NCBI RefSeq assembly: GCF_008373755.1 | Contig: NZ_VUJV01000001.1 | Location: 248,001-312,000, forward strand | Source of the DNA: Nocardioides humilatus | GTDB lineage: Bacteria; Actinomycetota; Actinomycetes; Propionibacteriales; Nocardioidaceae | DNA: 64,000 nucleotides | Direction: 5' to 3' | Shown here: one piece after another, positions 35,410-44,700 of the stretch | Numbering within the stretch: the first letter of the stretch is position 1 | Layout: every line of letters starts with the position of its first letter | Notes under the pieces: generated by a model | Told to the model about the DNA's origin: nothing | Databases searched by the model: none | What the model saw: the letters and a program-made list of their open reading frames with translations, nothing else | Position numbers and translations under genes: made by a program

Positions 35410-36055
35410 CGAAGCGGACCTTCCAGGAGGCAGCGGTCATGACCGACAGCTGCGAGAGGGTGCCCTGCACCTGCAGGCCGGCACTCAGGGAGACGAGGAA
35501 GTCGTCGGCGCCGCTGAAGACGCCGGCGAGGAGGTCGGCGGGACCGGTGATGCCGTACGACGTGGCGCCCTCGCCGAACCGGGCCCGCTCAACCCCATCC
35601 GGGACGACGGCGTGCACGTCGAGGACATCCGGGATGCCGGGAATCTGACGCGTCGCCTCCCAGAACCGGGCGGCGGCATCGCGCCAGTGCGGCACCGGCG
35701 GCGTCAGCGACCGAAGCACATCTGCGGCCAGGACCCCGTCTCCCCGTGGCTCCTGGGTCGCCGCGAAGCGGGCGTTGAGGTCGACCACGACCGTGGCGTC
35801 GGGCTCGGCCGGCGCGCCGGCGACCACCTCGACGGTGCCGCCGAGGAAGGTAATGGTCGCCGTCTGCGGGGTGTCGTGGGAACGGACCGCCACCGTGCCG
35901 CTGGCCCGGTCCAGCACCTCCACTGCGTTGCCGGCGATCGCCGCGTCGCGCAGGGTGCGACCCACCAGCCGGACCATCGGGGTCGCGTCGTCCTCGATCG
36001 CGATGTGCGGGACGGCCTGCCGCATCGGTGCGGTGATCGTCGTGGTTGCAGCCAT
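35402..36055 (-). CDS. SCP2-like domain protein, operon leader gene
   Basis: 217 residues from ATG 36053-36055, with AAAGGG about 8 nt upstream. The first half (TATITFLGGTVEVVAGAP, ATVVVDLNARFAAT) and the C-terminal part (ADDFLVSLSAGLQVQGTLSQ) both resemble SCP2 sterol-binding modules, so this may be a tandem or permuted SCP2-like protein. No catalytic residues visible. Position as first gene of the glutamyl-amine operon suggests binding of a hydrophobic substrate or CoA ester. The family call is tentative. Confidence 0.6.
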   Translation of the reverse strand: MAATTTITAPMRQAVPHIAIEDDATPMVRLVGRTLRDAAIAGNAVEVLDRASGTVAVRSHDTPQTATITFLGGTVEVVAGAPAEPDATVVVDLNARFAATQEPRGDGVLAADVLRSLTPPVPHWRDAAARFWEATRQIPGIPDVLDVHAVVPDGVERARFGEGATSYGITGPADLLAGVFSGADDFLVSLSAGLQVQGTLSQLSVMTAASWKVRFDV

Positions 36056-36079
36056 CTCTCGGCCCTTTCTCGACTGGTT

Positions 36080-36095
36080 GTTAGTCATTTGACTA
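36080..36095. promoter_or_regulatory. TAGTCA-TT-TGACTA palindrome upstream of the glutamyl-amine operon
   Basis: TAGTCA (36082-36087) and TGACTA (36090-36095) are perfect 6-bp arms around TT, within GTTAGTCATTTGA (36080-36092). The centre lies 33 bp upstream of the SCP2-like gene start. The TAGTCA core is shared with the sites at 27544 and 36235, so the same TetR regulator (27684) probably binds here. Confidence 0.6.
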
Positions 36096-36234
36096 TAACG
36101 TGTGACCATGATGGTGCGTGCTTCAGGTCACGTTGTCAACCACCGAGCCGGACGAGATCGCGACCAGCTCCCGAATTCGCGAGAGCCCCTTGACGACAGG
36201 TGACCCTTGCCACACACTTGGCCAAAAGACTCAA

Positions 36235-36247
36235 TCAAATGACTAAC
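36235..36247. promoter_or_regulatory. Inverted copy of the same 13-bp box upstream of the monooxygenase operon
   Basis: TCAAATGACTAAC is the exact reverse complement of GTTAGTCATTTGA at 36080-36092. It ends 16 bp before the monooxygenase ATG, partly overlapping the ribosome-site region (CGGAGGCG follows). Matching boxes at both ends of the 208-bp divergent promoter region suggest joint control, possibly with looping. Confidence 0.6.
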
Positions 36248-36263
36248 TCACGGAGGCGCTGAG

Positions 36264-37787
36264 ATGAACCACCACCACACGACGGAGACGGCCGACATCG
36301 TCGTCATCGGCGCCGGCCTGTCCGGCATCGGTGCGGCGACGTACCTGACCGCCGACTTCCCCGACAAGAAGGTCCTCCTGCTCGAGGGCCGCGACGCAAT
36401 CGGTGGAACCTGGGACCTCTTCCGCTACCCGGGGATTCGGTCCGACGACGCCGTGCACCACTACGGCTACGCGTTCAAGCCGTGGATGCACGACGACGCG
36501 ATCGCCGAGGGCGCGCTGATCCGGAGCTACATGGCCGAGACCGTCACTGAGTTCGGGCTCGACAAGATCCTGCGCCTTCGCCACCGCGTCACCGCGGCCG
36601 ACTGGTCCAGCGACGAAGCGCAGTGGACGCTCGAGGTCACCGCGACCGACGAGGCGGGCACCGAGACGAGGAAGACCATCAAGGCCGGCTTCGTCTTCAG
36701 CGGCACCGGCTACTACCGCTACGACCAGGGCTTCGAGCCCCACTTCGAAGGTCGCGAGGACTTCCGCGGCGACATCCTCCACCCACAGCACTGGCCCGAG
36801 GACTACGACCACAGCGGCAAGCGCGTGGTCATCATCGGCAGCGGTGCCACCGCCGTGACGATGCTCCCCGCGATGCTGAAGGGCGAGAGCGCGGCCGCCC
36901 ACGTCACCATGCTCCAGCGCACCCCGAGCTACGTCGCCTCGATCCCCCGGGTGGACAAGATCGCTCTCCTCCTCATGAAGATCTTCGGCGCGCGACGCGG
37001 CTACGCACTGACCCGGATCAAGAACATTCGGCGCGACCACTTCCTCGTGACCGTGATGTCCCGCTTCCCCAACTTCGGACGCAAGCTCCTGCGCGGCATG
37101 ACGGCCAAGGAACTGCCGCCGGGCTTCGACGTCGACACCCATTTCGCGCCGCCCTACAACCCCTGGGACCAGCGCCTGTGCGCCACCCCGGACGGCGACT
37201 TCTTCGAGGTGATCCGCGAGGGCAAGGCCGCAGTGGTGACGGACCAGATCGAGCGGTTCACCCCCGAGGGCATCCTGCTGAAGTCGGGCCAGACGCTCGA
37301 GGCCGACGTCATCGTCACCGCGACCGGGCTCGTCATGCAGATGCTTGGCGGCATCAAGCCGACAGTCGACGGCACCCCCGTCGACGTCGCCGACACCGTG
37401 CTCTACCACGGCGCTCTCATGTCCGGCGTGCCCAACTGGGCGATGATGCTCGGCTTCACCAAGGCGACCTGGACGCTGCGCATCCGCAACGTGACCCGGC
37501 TCGTCGCCGACGTGATCCGCGAGATGGACCGCAAGGGCTACGACACCGCGCTGCCCGTCGCACCGGAGGGCATGGCCACCCAGAGCCTCTTCGACCTCTC
37601 GGCCGGTTACATGCAGCGTGCTCAGGCGGAGCTGCCGCGCCAGGGCGCGGGCAAGCCGTGGCGGATGCACACGACCTTCGTGAGGGACAACCGTCTCTTC
37701 AAGGGACGGCTGATCCACCGCGATCTCCAGTTCTCGAAGCGAGCCGTCGAGGCGCCGCACCTGGTCAGCGTCGAGGCCGCGTCATGA
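36264..37787 (+). CDS. EthA-like Baeyer-Villiger flavin monooxygenase
   Basis: 507 residues from ATG 36264 (GGAGG about 8 nt upstream). FAD site VVIGAGLSGIGAATYL; GGTWDLFRYPGIRSDD as in EthA; BVMO fingerprint FRGDILHPQHWP (FxGxxxHxxxWP); NADPH site VVIIGSGATAVTMLP. Aligned from memory, it shares long blocks with mycobacterial EthA (NPWDQRLC, IERFTPEGI, TATGL). Should insert oxygen next to a carbonyl to give an ester or lactone; sulphur or amine oxidation is possible. The stop overlaps the esterase ATG, the partner expected for a ketone-to-ester-to-acid route. Confidence 0.9.
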   Translation: MNHHHTTETADIVVIGAGLSGIGAATYLTADFPDKKVLLLEGRDAIGGTWDLFRYPGIRSDDAVHHYGYAFKPWMHDDAIAEGALIRSYMAETVTEFGLDKILRLRHRVTAADWSSDEAQWTLEVTATDEAGTETRKTIKAGFVFSGTGYYRYDQGFEPHFEGREDFRGDILHPQHWPEDYDHSGKRVVIIGSGATAVTMLPAMLKGESAAAHVTMLQRTPSYVASIPRVDKIALLLMKIFGARRGYALTRIKNIRRDHFLVTVMSRFPNFGRKLLRGMTAKELPPGFDVDTHFAPPYNPWDQRLCATPDGDFFEVIREGKAAVVTDQIERFTPEGILLKSGQTLEADVIVTATGLVMQMLGGIKPTVDGTPVDVADTVLYHGALMSGVPNWAMMLGFTKATWTLRIRNVTRLVADVIREMDRKGYDTALPVAPEGMATQSLFDLSAGYMQRAQAELPRQGAGKPWRMHTTFVRDNRLFKGRLIHRDLQFSKRAVEAPHLVSVEAAS

Positions 37788-38854
37788 GCACGCAGCACTT
37801 CACCCTGGGCCAGCGTCTCCAGCGGCTTCTCCTCGTCGCGCTCAGCCGCTTGCCGGCCCCGCTCCAGCGGGTGCTGGCGCGTCCGCCGGTCAACAGCGCC
37901 GGTGACCGGATGGCCCCCGACGTGGCACTCCTGATGAAGCTCAGCGAATCCGGCGCGGACTTCAGCGACCTGTCCGCCGCTGAGGCGCGGCAGGTCACCG
38001 AGCGGGACCTCGCGCTGTTCGGCGACCGCATCGCACCATGTGCCGTCGAGGAGGAGGTCGAGATCCGCGACGGGCTGTCGGCCACCCGCTACCGGTCCGG
38101 GCAATCGGCCCGCGACCTGATCCTGTTCTTCCACGGCGGCGGCTTCGCCCTCGGCAGCCGGGCGAGCTACACAGCTCCGGCCCGCATGCTCGCTCACGGG
38201 ACCGGGGCCGACGTCCTCTCCGTGGAGTATCGCCTCGCACCGGAGCACCCCTTCCCTGCGGCACACGATGACGCGCTTGCAGCCTGGCACCACGTCGCCA
38301 CTCACGCCGCGGACTGGGGCATCGACCCGCGTCGGGTTGTCGTGGCCGGCGAGAGCGCCGGCGGCAACATCGCCGCGGTCCTCTGCCAGCAGGTGCGCGG
38401 CGAGGACGTCCAGCCCCTCCTCCAGGTACTGATCCAGCCGGTGACCGACGTCTCGGTCCATCGCTCCTCCCAGGACGAGTTCGCCGACTCCCCCGCGCTG
38501 ACCGCTAAGCAGGTCGCGTGGTTCATGGGGCACTACCTGCCCGGGGGGACGGACGTCGCTGATCCGCGCGTCTCCCCGCTCCGCGCAGCGAGCCTCGAGG
38601 GCCTCCCGCGGGCCATCGTCACCCTCGGCGGGTTCGACCCGCTGCACGACGACGGCCACGCCTACGCCACAGCACTGCTGGAGAGCGGCGTGCCGACGGA
38701 GGTGATCCGCGAAGCCGGCAACGTGCACGGCTACCTCTCCTTCACGGCCCTCAGCCCGAGCAGCAAGGCCGCGACTGAGCGACTCGTCGCGGCGGTCCGC
38801 ACAACCCTGGACGAACGGTCAGGACGGACCGCCGACCTCACGAACGGACGGTGA
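37784..38854 (+). CDS. Alpha/beta hydrolase of the hormone-sensitive-lipase family
   Basis: 356 residues from ATG 37784 (ATGA overlap). Oxyanion motif FFHGGGFALGS, nucleophile Ser in VVAGESAGGNIAA, Asp in GGFDPLHDDG, His in GNVHGYLSF: a complete HSL-type triad. The N-terminal 90 residues form the cap-like helical region. Esterase or lactonase likely acting on the product of the Baeyer-Villiger enzyme. 6 bp before the next gene. Confidence 0.9.
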   Translation: MSTQHFTLGQRLQRLLLVALSRLPAPLQRVLARPPVNSAGDRMAPDVALLMKLSESGADFSDLSAAEARQVTERDLALFGDRIAPCAVEEEVEIRDGLSATRYRSGQSARDLILFFHGGGFALGSRASYTAPARMLAHGTGADVLSVEYRLAPEHPFPAAHDDALAAWHHVATHAADWGIDPRRVVVAGESAGGNIAAVLCQQVRGEDVQPLLQVLIQPVTDVSVHRSSQDEFADSPALTAKQVAWFMGHYLPGGTDVADPRVSPLRAASLEGLPRAIVTLGGFDPLHDDGHAYATALLESGVPTEVIREAGNVHGYLSFTALSPSSKAATERLVAAVRTTLDERSGRTADLTNGR

Positions 38855-38860
38855 CCGGAC

Positions 38861-40249
38861 ATGGCGACGAAGACAGCCCCTGCGGTACGCGAGGAACGCT
38901 GCGAGGTCGTTGTGATCGGTGCCGGCATCGCCGGCCTGATGGCGGCCACCACGCTCACCGACCGCGACGTCGTCGTGCTCGAGGCCTCGGACCGGGCAGG
39001 CGGACGTGTGGACTCGGTGCGGCGCGGTGACTACTGGATCAACGTCGGGACCCAGTTCACCGAGGGCACCGGGCCCCTGATCGACGCACTGAAGCGCCAC
39101 GACATCCGGATGGGAACGCTCGAGGGCAAGTCAGTGGCTCTCTCGCTCGGCGGGAAGCAGGTCGACACCTCGAATCCCTTCAGCCTCATGTTCCGATCGC
39201 GGATGAGTCTCGGGGACCGGCTGGGCCTTGCGGCCGTGGGCACCCGGATCCTCGCGAACGTCCCGTTCCTGGAGATGTCCCCCGACAACCGCTGGGCCCA
39301 GCGGGTCCGTGCGAAGCTCGACGCCCGACGCGCCGACTTCGTGCTGCGCGGCGTCAGGTCCGAGCTGGCGCGAGAGATGGTCCGCTCGTGGTCGGGGCAG
39401 TGGATGGGCTGCGAGCCCGAGGAGACCGCGGCCACCCAGTTCGTCTTCTCGATGGGCATCTTGCTGACCGATCCGGAGAAGGTCCCGAACCTCTCCCTGC
39501 CCGAGGGGGGCAACCAGACCCTCACCGACATCCTGGCGCAGGACCTCGGCGAGCGGGTCCGACTGGACTCCCCCGTGCGATCGGTCGCCTGGACCGACGA
39601 CGAGGTCGTCGTCGACTACGACGACCCGAGTGGCCCGGTGCGCCTCAGAGCCGCGCGAGCGATCGTCGCCGTACCCGCCGACATCGCCGTGCGCATCATG
39701 CCTGGGCTGCCGCCTGACTACCGCAAGGCGTTCAACGACATCCACTACGGGCGGTACGTCGTCGTCGGCTTCTTCACCGACGAAGAAGGCCCGCAGGAGT
39801 GGGACGACTTCCTCGCGGTCTCGACGCCAGGCAAGTCCTTCCAAGCGGTGTTCAACCATGCGGCCGCCCTGCGCCGCGGTGGCCCCCGGAAGCCGGGCGG
39901 AGCGCTCGCGTGCTTCGCCGGCGGTGCCGAGGCCGACCGGCTGTTCGAGCTCACCGACGACGAGATCGTCGCCCGCTTCACTGCCGACCTGCTCGCCCTC
40001 TATCCGCAGCTGGAGGGGAAGCTCGGCGACGGCATCCTCCGCCGACACCCACGCGTGGTGCCGTTCTGGGCGCCGGACGGACGGGCCTCGCTGCCGACGT
40101 TGCGGCAGAACCTCGGCCCGGTCCACCTCGCCGGCGACTACCAGCTCGAGATGCCCTCGCTCGCCGATGCGGCGAACTCCGGCCAGCAGGCTGGGGCGAA
40201 GGTTCTCGCGAGCCTCACCGAGGCGGCCCTCGCCAGAGACACAAGTTGA
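38861..40249 (+). CDS. FAD-dependent amine oxidase family protein
   Basis: 462 residues. N-terminal FAD site VVVIGAGIAGLMAATTL and VLEASDRAGGRVDS, the amino-oxidase GG-R motif; C-terminal FAD contact VHLAGDYQLEMPSLADAAN. Member of the flavin-containing amine oxidase / protoporphyrinogen oxidase / desaturase superfamily. The last Trp-Gly of classic monoamine oxidases is not evident, so it may be a desaturase or dehydrogenase of a cyclic substrate. Its TGA (40247-40249) overlaps the putative TTG start of the ligase pseudogene. Confidence 0.82.
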   Translation: MATKTAPAVREERCEVVVIGAGIAGLMAATTLTDRDVVVLEASDRAGGRVDSVRRGDYWINVGTQFTEGTGPLIDALKRHDIRMGTLEGKSVALSLGGKQVDTSNPFSLMFRSRMSLGDRLGLAAVGTRILANVPFLEMSPDNRWAQRVRAKLDARRADFVLRGVRSELAREMVRSWSGQWMGCEPEETAATQFVFSMGILLTDPEKVPNLSLPEGGNQTLTDILAQDLGERVRLDSPVRSVAWTDDEVVVDYDDPSGPVRLRAARAIVAVPADIAVRIMPGLPPDYRKAFNDIHYGRYVVVGFFTDEEGPQEWDDFLAVSTPGKSFQAVFNHAAALRRGGPRKPGGALACFAGGAEADRLFELTDDEIVARFTADLLALYPQLEGKLGDGILRRHPRVVPFWAPDGRASLPTLRQNLGPVHLAGDYQLEMPSLADAANSGQQAGAKVLASLTEAALARDTS

Positions 40250-41525
40250 GCGCGCTGAACCTGGACTCCCTCCTGGAGGAATCGGCTCGCCGGTACCCCG
40301 ACCGCGAGGCCGTCGTCTCCGGGCCGACGCGCCTGACCTACCGCCAGGTGGACGCCGCTGCGAACCAGGTCGCGAACCTCCTGACCGAGCGCGGGATCAC
40401 ACCCGGCGACAAGGTCGCCCTCATGGGGGTACGACCACCGCACCGGCCTTGAGGATGCCGTAGGACGCACAGGTAGGTGTCCGGCTCGTCGCAGGTCCCG
40501 GCTCGAACCGGGGGAGCATCGCCTCGACGTCGATCCCCGACGCTGAGACCTTCGGACTGGCCGTGGCTAGTACACGATCGGGAAGGCCGGCACGTTCGGG
40601 CGGGCAAGGACCTGTTCGGCTGCGACGACGCCAGCGCGTTGTCCCGCATGTTTCGGTGGCGCAGCTCTGCGCCCTTCGGTTGGCCGGTGGTCCCCGACGT
40701 GTAAAGGATGACGGCGGTGTCGTCCTCGTCGGTCGCGACGGACGCAAAGGTGTGCGGCTGCGGCGTACCGACGATGTACTGGGGTCTGCTGGGTGCGCTC
40801 GACGAACGCACCGATGTGGACACCATCGCCAAGAGCCTCCGCTTGGCGATCTCCGGCAGATCTGCCTTCCCCGTCGCGATCCACCGGCAGGTCGCCACAC
40901 AGCTGGGCGTCACGATCGCCGAGGGCTACGGACTGTCCGAGACCTCCCCTGTGACGTCGTTCGCGCCCCGCGACGAACCGCCGCGCCTGGGCTCAATCGG
41001 CACACCGATCCCCGGCGTCGAGATGAAGCTGATCGAACCGGACTCCTGGAACCCGATCGAGTGGACCCCCGACGCAGTCGGCGAGATCGCGGTCAGGGGG
41101 CACAACGTCATGAAGGGGTACTTCCGACGTCCCGACGCGACCGCCGCCGTCATCGACGGCGACGGCTGGTTCCGCACCGGAGACCTCGCACGGCGCGACC
41201 AAGACGGCTATTACTACATCGTCGACCGGTCCAAGGACCTCATCATCCGGGTGGGTTCAACATCTACCCCCGCGAGATCGAGGAAGTACTGGTGCTGCAC
41301 CCGGAGGTCAGCCTGGCCGCGGTCGTCGGTGTGCCCCACGAGAGCCACGGTGAGGAGGTCAAGGCGTTCGTGATCCTCCAGCCCGGTTCGGCGCTGACCG
41401 CAGACGAGCTCGTGGTCTGGGCCAAGCAGGAGATGGCGTCGTACAAGTACCCGCGCATCATCGAGTTCGTGAGCGGGCTCCCGATGACGGCGACGGGGAA
41501 GATCCTCAAGCGCGAGCTGACCTGA
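40246..41525 (+). pseudogene. Acyl-CoA synthetase pseudogene with an inverted, shuffled middle and a frameshift
   Basis: The 5' part 40246-40425 encodes a normal ANL N-terminus (LDSLLEESARRYPDREAVVS to GDKVALM). Between about 40426 and 40765 the coding sense switches to the minus strand. Read there from high to low coordinates it gives block A (about 40765-40606, [20 protein letters not shown]), block B (40605-40568, NVPAFPIVY), block C (about 40564-40463, GQSEGL region) and block D (40462-40426, [12 protein letters not shown]). In an intact ligase the order would be B-D-A-C. Plus-strand coding resumes at about 40766 ([12 protein letters not shown]). One missing G near 41250 then shifts the frame before GGFNIYPREIEEVL and the C-terminal TATGKILKREL. 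Probably about 70 codons are lost. It cannot make an active ligase. Confidence 0.85.
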
Positions 41526-41561
41526 GCACCAGCACGCGTCGCGCCGCGGGTGCGCACGCAC

Positions 41562-41594
41562 GAAGGGCCCGGACAGAATCTGTCCGGGCCCTTC
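41562..41594. terminator. Strong hairpin terminator between the ligase pseudogene and tRNA
   Basis: GAAGGGCCCGGACA (41562-41575) and TGTCCGGGCCCTTC (41581-41594) pair over 14 bp with a 5-nt loop. A TTTT run at 41597-41600 makes it a good terminator for the plus-strand operon. On the minus strand it lies 7 nt past the tRNA 3' end and may also end the tRNA transcript. Confidence 0.8.
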
Positions 41595-41601
41595 GATTTT
41601 G

Positions 41602-41675
41602 TAGCGGGGGCAGGATTTGAACCTGCGACCTCTGGGTTATGAGCCCAGCGAGCTACCGAGCTGCTCCACCCCGCG
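41602..41675 (-). tRNA. Initiator tRNA-Met (CAT anticodon)
   Basis: 74 nt, cloverleaf complete without encoded CCA: acceptor CGCGGGG with CCCCGCT plus A73, D arm GAGC...GCTC, anticodon arm CTGGG-CTCATAA-CCCAG, T arm GCAGG-TTCAAAT-CCTGC. Two initiator hallmarks are present: an unpaired 1-72 position (C-U) and three consecutive G-C pairs at the base of the anticodon loop. Minus strand; the conserved UPF0182 gene lies upstream of its 5' end, and the catabolic region starts at its 3' end. Confidence 0.96.
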
Positions 41676-41740
41676 TCGGTGAACCCAACGTTACTGGATG
41701 GAGCGAAAGCCGACCAAATCGGTAACCGCGAAGCCCGTCC

Positions 41741-44700
41741 CTACTGACCGGCGGTCTCGTCCGCGGGCTTGTCCCCTGGCTTCTCGGCTGCCGCGTCGCG
41801 CTCGGCGGACAACTCGACAGCGCGGCGCAGCTGCCGCTCCGCTGCGTCGATCCACTTGCCCCACTCGGCGGTGTCGCCCTCGGACTGAGCAGCGTCGGCC
41901 TTGTCGAAGGCGTTGCTGGCCGCGAGCAGAGCGTTCTCGATCTTCTCCTCGATCGTCAGCTTCGGGCCACCGTCGCCGTTGCCGTCGCCGTTGCCATCCC
42001 CGTTCCCGTTGCCATCCCCGTTGCCGTTGCCGTCGCCGTTGGGCTCCTCAGGGAGCTTGACCCCGAGAGCATCGGCGAGGGCGTCGGGGATGTCGCGTCC
42101 GATGCCGACGTCAGAGCCGTAGCGGACGATGATGAACTGCAGGATCGGGAAGCTGGACTCCGCATTGGTGCGCACGGCGTAGACCGGCTGCACGGAGATC
42201 AGGCCGTCATCGGTCGGGATCGTCAGCAGGTTGCCGTAGACCGGTGGCGTGTTGGCGACGACGTAGTCGCGGAGCTTGTCGCGCACACCCGAGTCCTGCT
42301 GCATCTCGTTGGCCGCGATGCCAGGACCGGCGGCGTCCTCGTCGGTCATCTCGAGCAGCTCGATCTGGCCGAACTCCGGCGACTCCGCGTCGGAGTTGAC
42401 CGACACGAAGGACGCCAGGTTGCCGCGACCTCGCGGCACGAAGACCGAGGTGAGCGCCCAGTCCAGACCGCCGGCGTCGTTGCGCACGAAGAGGCGGTAC
42501 GGCGGCTGCTGGCTTTTGTCCACCTGCGGGTCGACCGGGACCTCCCACCGGTCGTTGCCCTGGTAGAAGTCGCTCGCGTCGGTGACGTGGTAGCGGGCCA
42601 ACTGGTAGCGCTGCACCTTGAACAGGTCCTCGGGGTAGCGCAGGTGCTCCATCAGCGCCTCCGGGATCGCCGACTTCGGCTGCACCGAGCCGGGGAAGGC
42701 GCTCATCCACGTCTGGAGGATCGGGTCCTCCTCGTCCCAGGCGTAGAGCGTCACCGTGCCGTCGTAGGCATCGACCGTCGCCTTGACCGCGGAGCGCATG
42801 TAGTTGATCTCGTCGGTCGGGATCGTCTGCAGGCCCGCGCTGTTGTCCTGGAGCGAGTCGTCGATCATCGACTCGAAGGACTCGCGCTGCGCGTTGGGGT
42901 AACGGTCGGTCGTCGTGTAGCCGTCGAGGATCCACTGGACGCGGCCGTCGATCACGGCCGGGTAGGGGTCGCCGTCGACGGTCAGCCAGGGCGCGACCTT
43001 CTCGACGCGCGTCTGCGGCTCACGGTTGTAGAGCACGCGCGAGTTCTCGTTGACCCGGCCCGACAGCAAGAAGTTGGCCTCGCCGAACTTCACCGCGTAC
43101 ATCAGCTGCCGGAAGGTGCTGCCGATCGGCACGCCACCCTTGCCGTCGTAGGTCGACGCGGTGTCGTCGACCTCCTGGGACACGTCCTCGGCCGGCTCCT
43201 CGGTGGGCTCTTCCGTGGCGCCATCGGTAGCGGTAGCGGTGTCGGTCGGCTCGTCGCTCGGCTCGTCCGTGGCCCCGTCGCTCGATCCATCCGTGGCCTC
43301 ATCGGTCGGCTCATCGGTCGGCTCGTCAGTCGGGCTGTCGGTCGGCTCATCAGTGGGCGTGGCGCTGACGTCGATGTCGTCGAGACCCAGCTCGACGGGA
43401 TCGGAGTCGTCGGACTCCTTGCCGACCACCGAGTAGTCGGGGCTCTGCTCGCCGTAGTAGATCCGGTCCTCGAAGTCAGGGAGGTCGGAGAAGACGTTCT
43501 CGGAGCCCTGCGTGATGCCCTCGGCCCAGACCATCCGCCCGTTGGGGTCGTTGATGTTCTCCGAGACGCGGTTGGCGTAGGCGGCGATCACGCCCTCGCC
43601 GTGGGTGTAGACCGTGTGCAGGTTGGACCAGTTCTTGTCGGCGTCGTTGATGCCGTTCTGGTCGAGCTCCCGCACACCCAGCACAAGGGGCGTCTCGGCC
43701 CCGTGGAGCGAGTAGCGGTCCACGTCGAGAACCGGCGCCACCGAGTAGTAGAGACGCGGCTGCTGACGCTGCTCGAAGGTCTGGAAGACCTGCTTGGGGT
43801 CGACCACCGGCATGGTCGCGAGCTGCGTCTGGAGCGACACGGCGTCGGGCTTGTCGCCCTGCGGCACACCGTCGGTCTCCGTCGGCTCGACGTCGCTGAT
43901 GCCGTAGGCCGCGCGCGTCGCGTCGATGTTGTTCTGGATGTAGGTCTCTTCCTTGTCCGCCTCAGTGGGGTTGACCTGGAAGTTCTGGACGATCGCCGGC
44001 CAGATCATCCCGAGCAGGATGGAGGAGAGCACGAGCAGCGCGAGGCCCACCGAGGGCAGCTGCCAGGTGCGGCGCCAGATGTTGGCGAAGAAGAGGATCG
44101 CGCAGATCACCGCGACGCCGATGAGGATGTTGCGCGCTGGCAGCAACGCGTTCTCGCCGGTGTAGTTCATGCCGGTGAACAGGCTGTTGTCGTTGGTCAC
44201 CAGGTCGAAGCGGTCGAGGTAGTAGTCGACGCCCTTGGCGAGCACGAAGATGCCGAGCAGCACCGACAACTGCGCCTGGGCAGCCCCCGACAGACGGTCG
44301 TGCTGGACCTGGAGGCGGATGCCGCCGTACAGGTAGTGGACGACCGCGGTCGCGAGCACGGCGACGATCGTCGCCGCCATCACGAAGTCGACCAGGAAGT
44401 GCCACCACGGCAGGTCGAAGACGTAGAAGCTGATGTCCTTGTGGAAGTAGGCGTCCTCGGTCTTGAACGGCTGCCCGTGGCGCCACAACAGGTAGGTGCG
44501 CCAGTGCCCGAGGCCCGAGGTGCCGGCAAAGATGCCGACCACGATCGCGACGCCGGCGAGCAGCCAGCCGCGGATCGGGGTGACCGCGTCGCGGTAGCGA
44601 TCGACGCTGCCGTCACCACCGGGGAGCCGGAACAGCGGCCGGAAGCGGTAGGCGAGGTACATGTTGACGGCGACCGTCGCGCCCATCAGCAGGCCGAAGA

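Noticed and set aside
36243-37760. 505-codon open frame antisense to the BVMO
   Set aside because: The plus-strand gene has intact FAD, NADPH and BVMO motifs; the antisense frame has none.
40338-40913. Separate minus-strand gene with SGTTGQPKG motif
   Set aside because: It lacks start, C-terminal domain and continuity, and its motifs fit the missing middle of the plus-strand ligase; treated as rearranged fragments of that gene.
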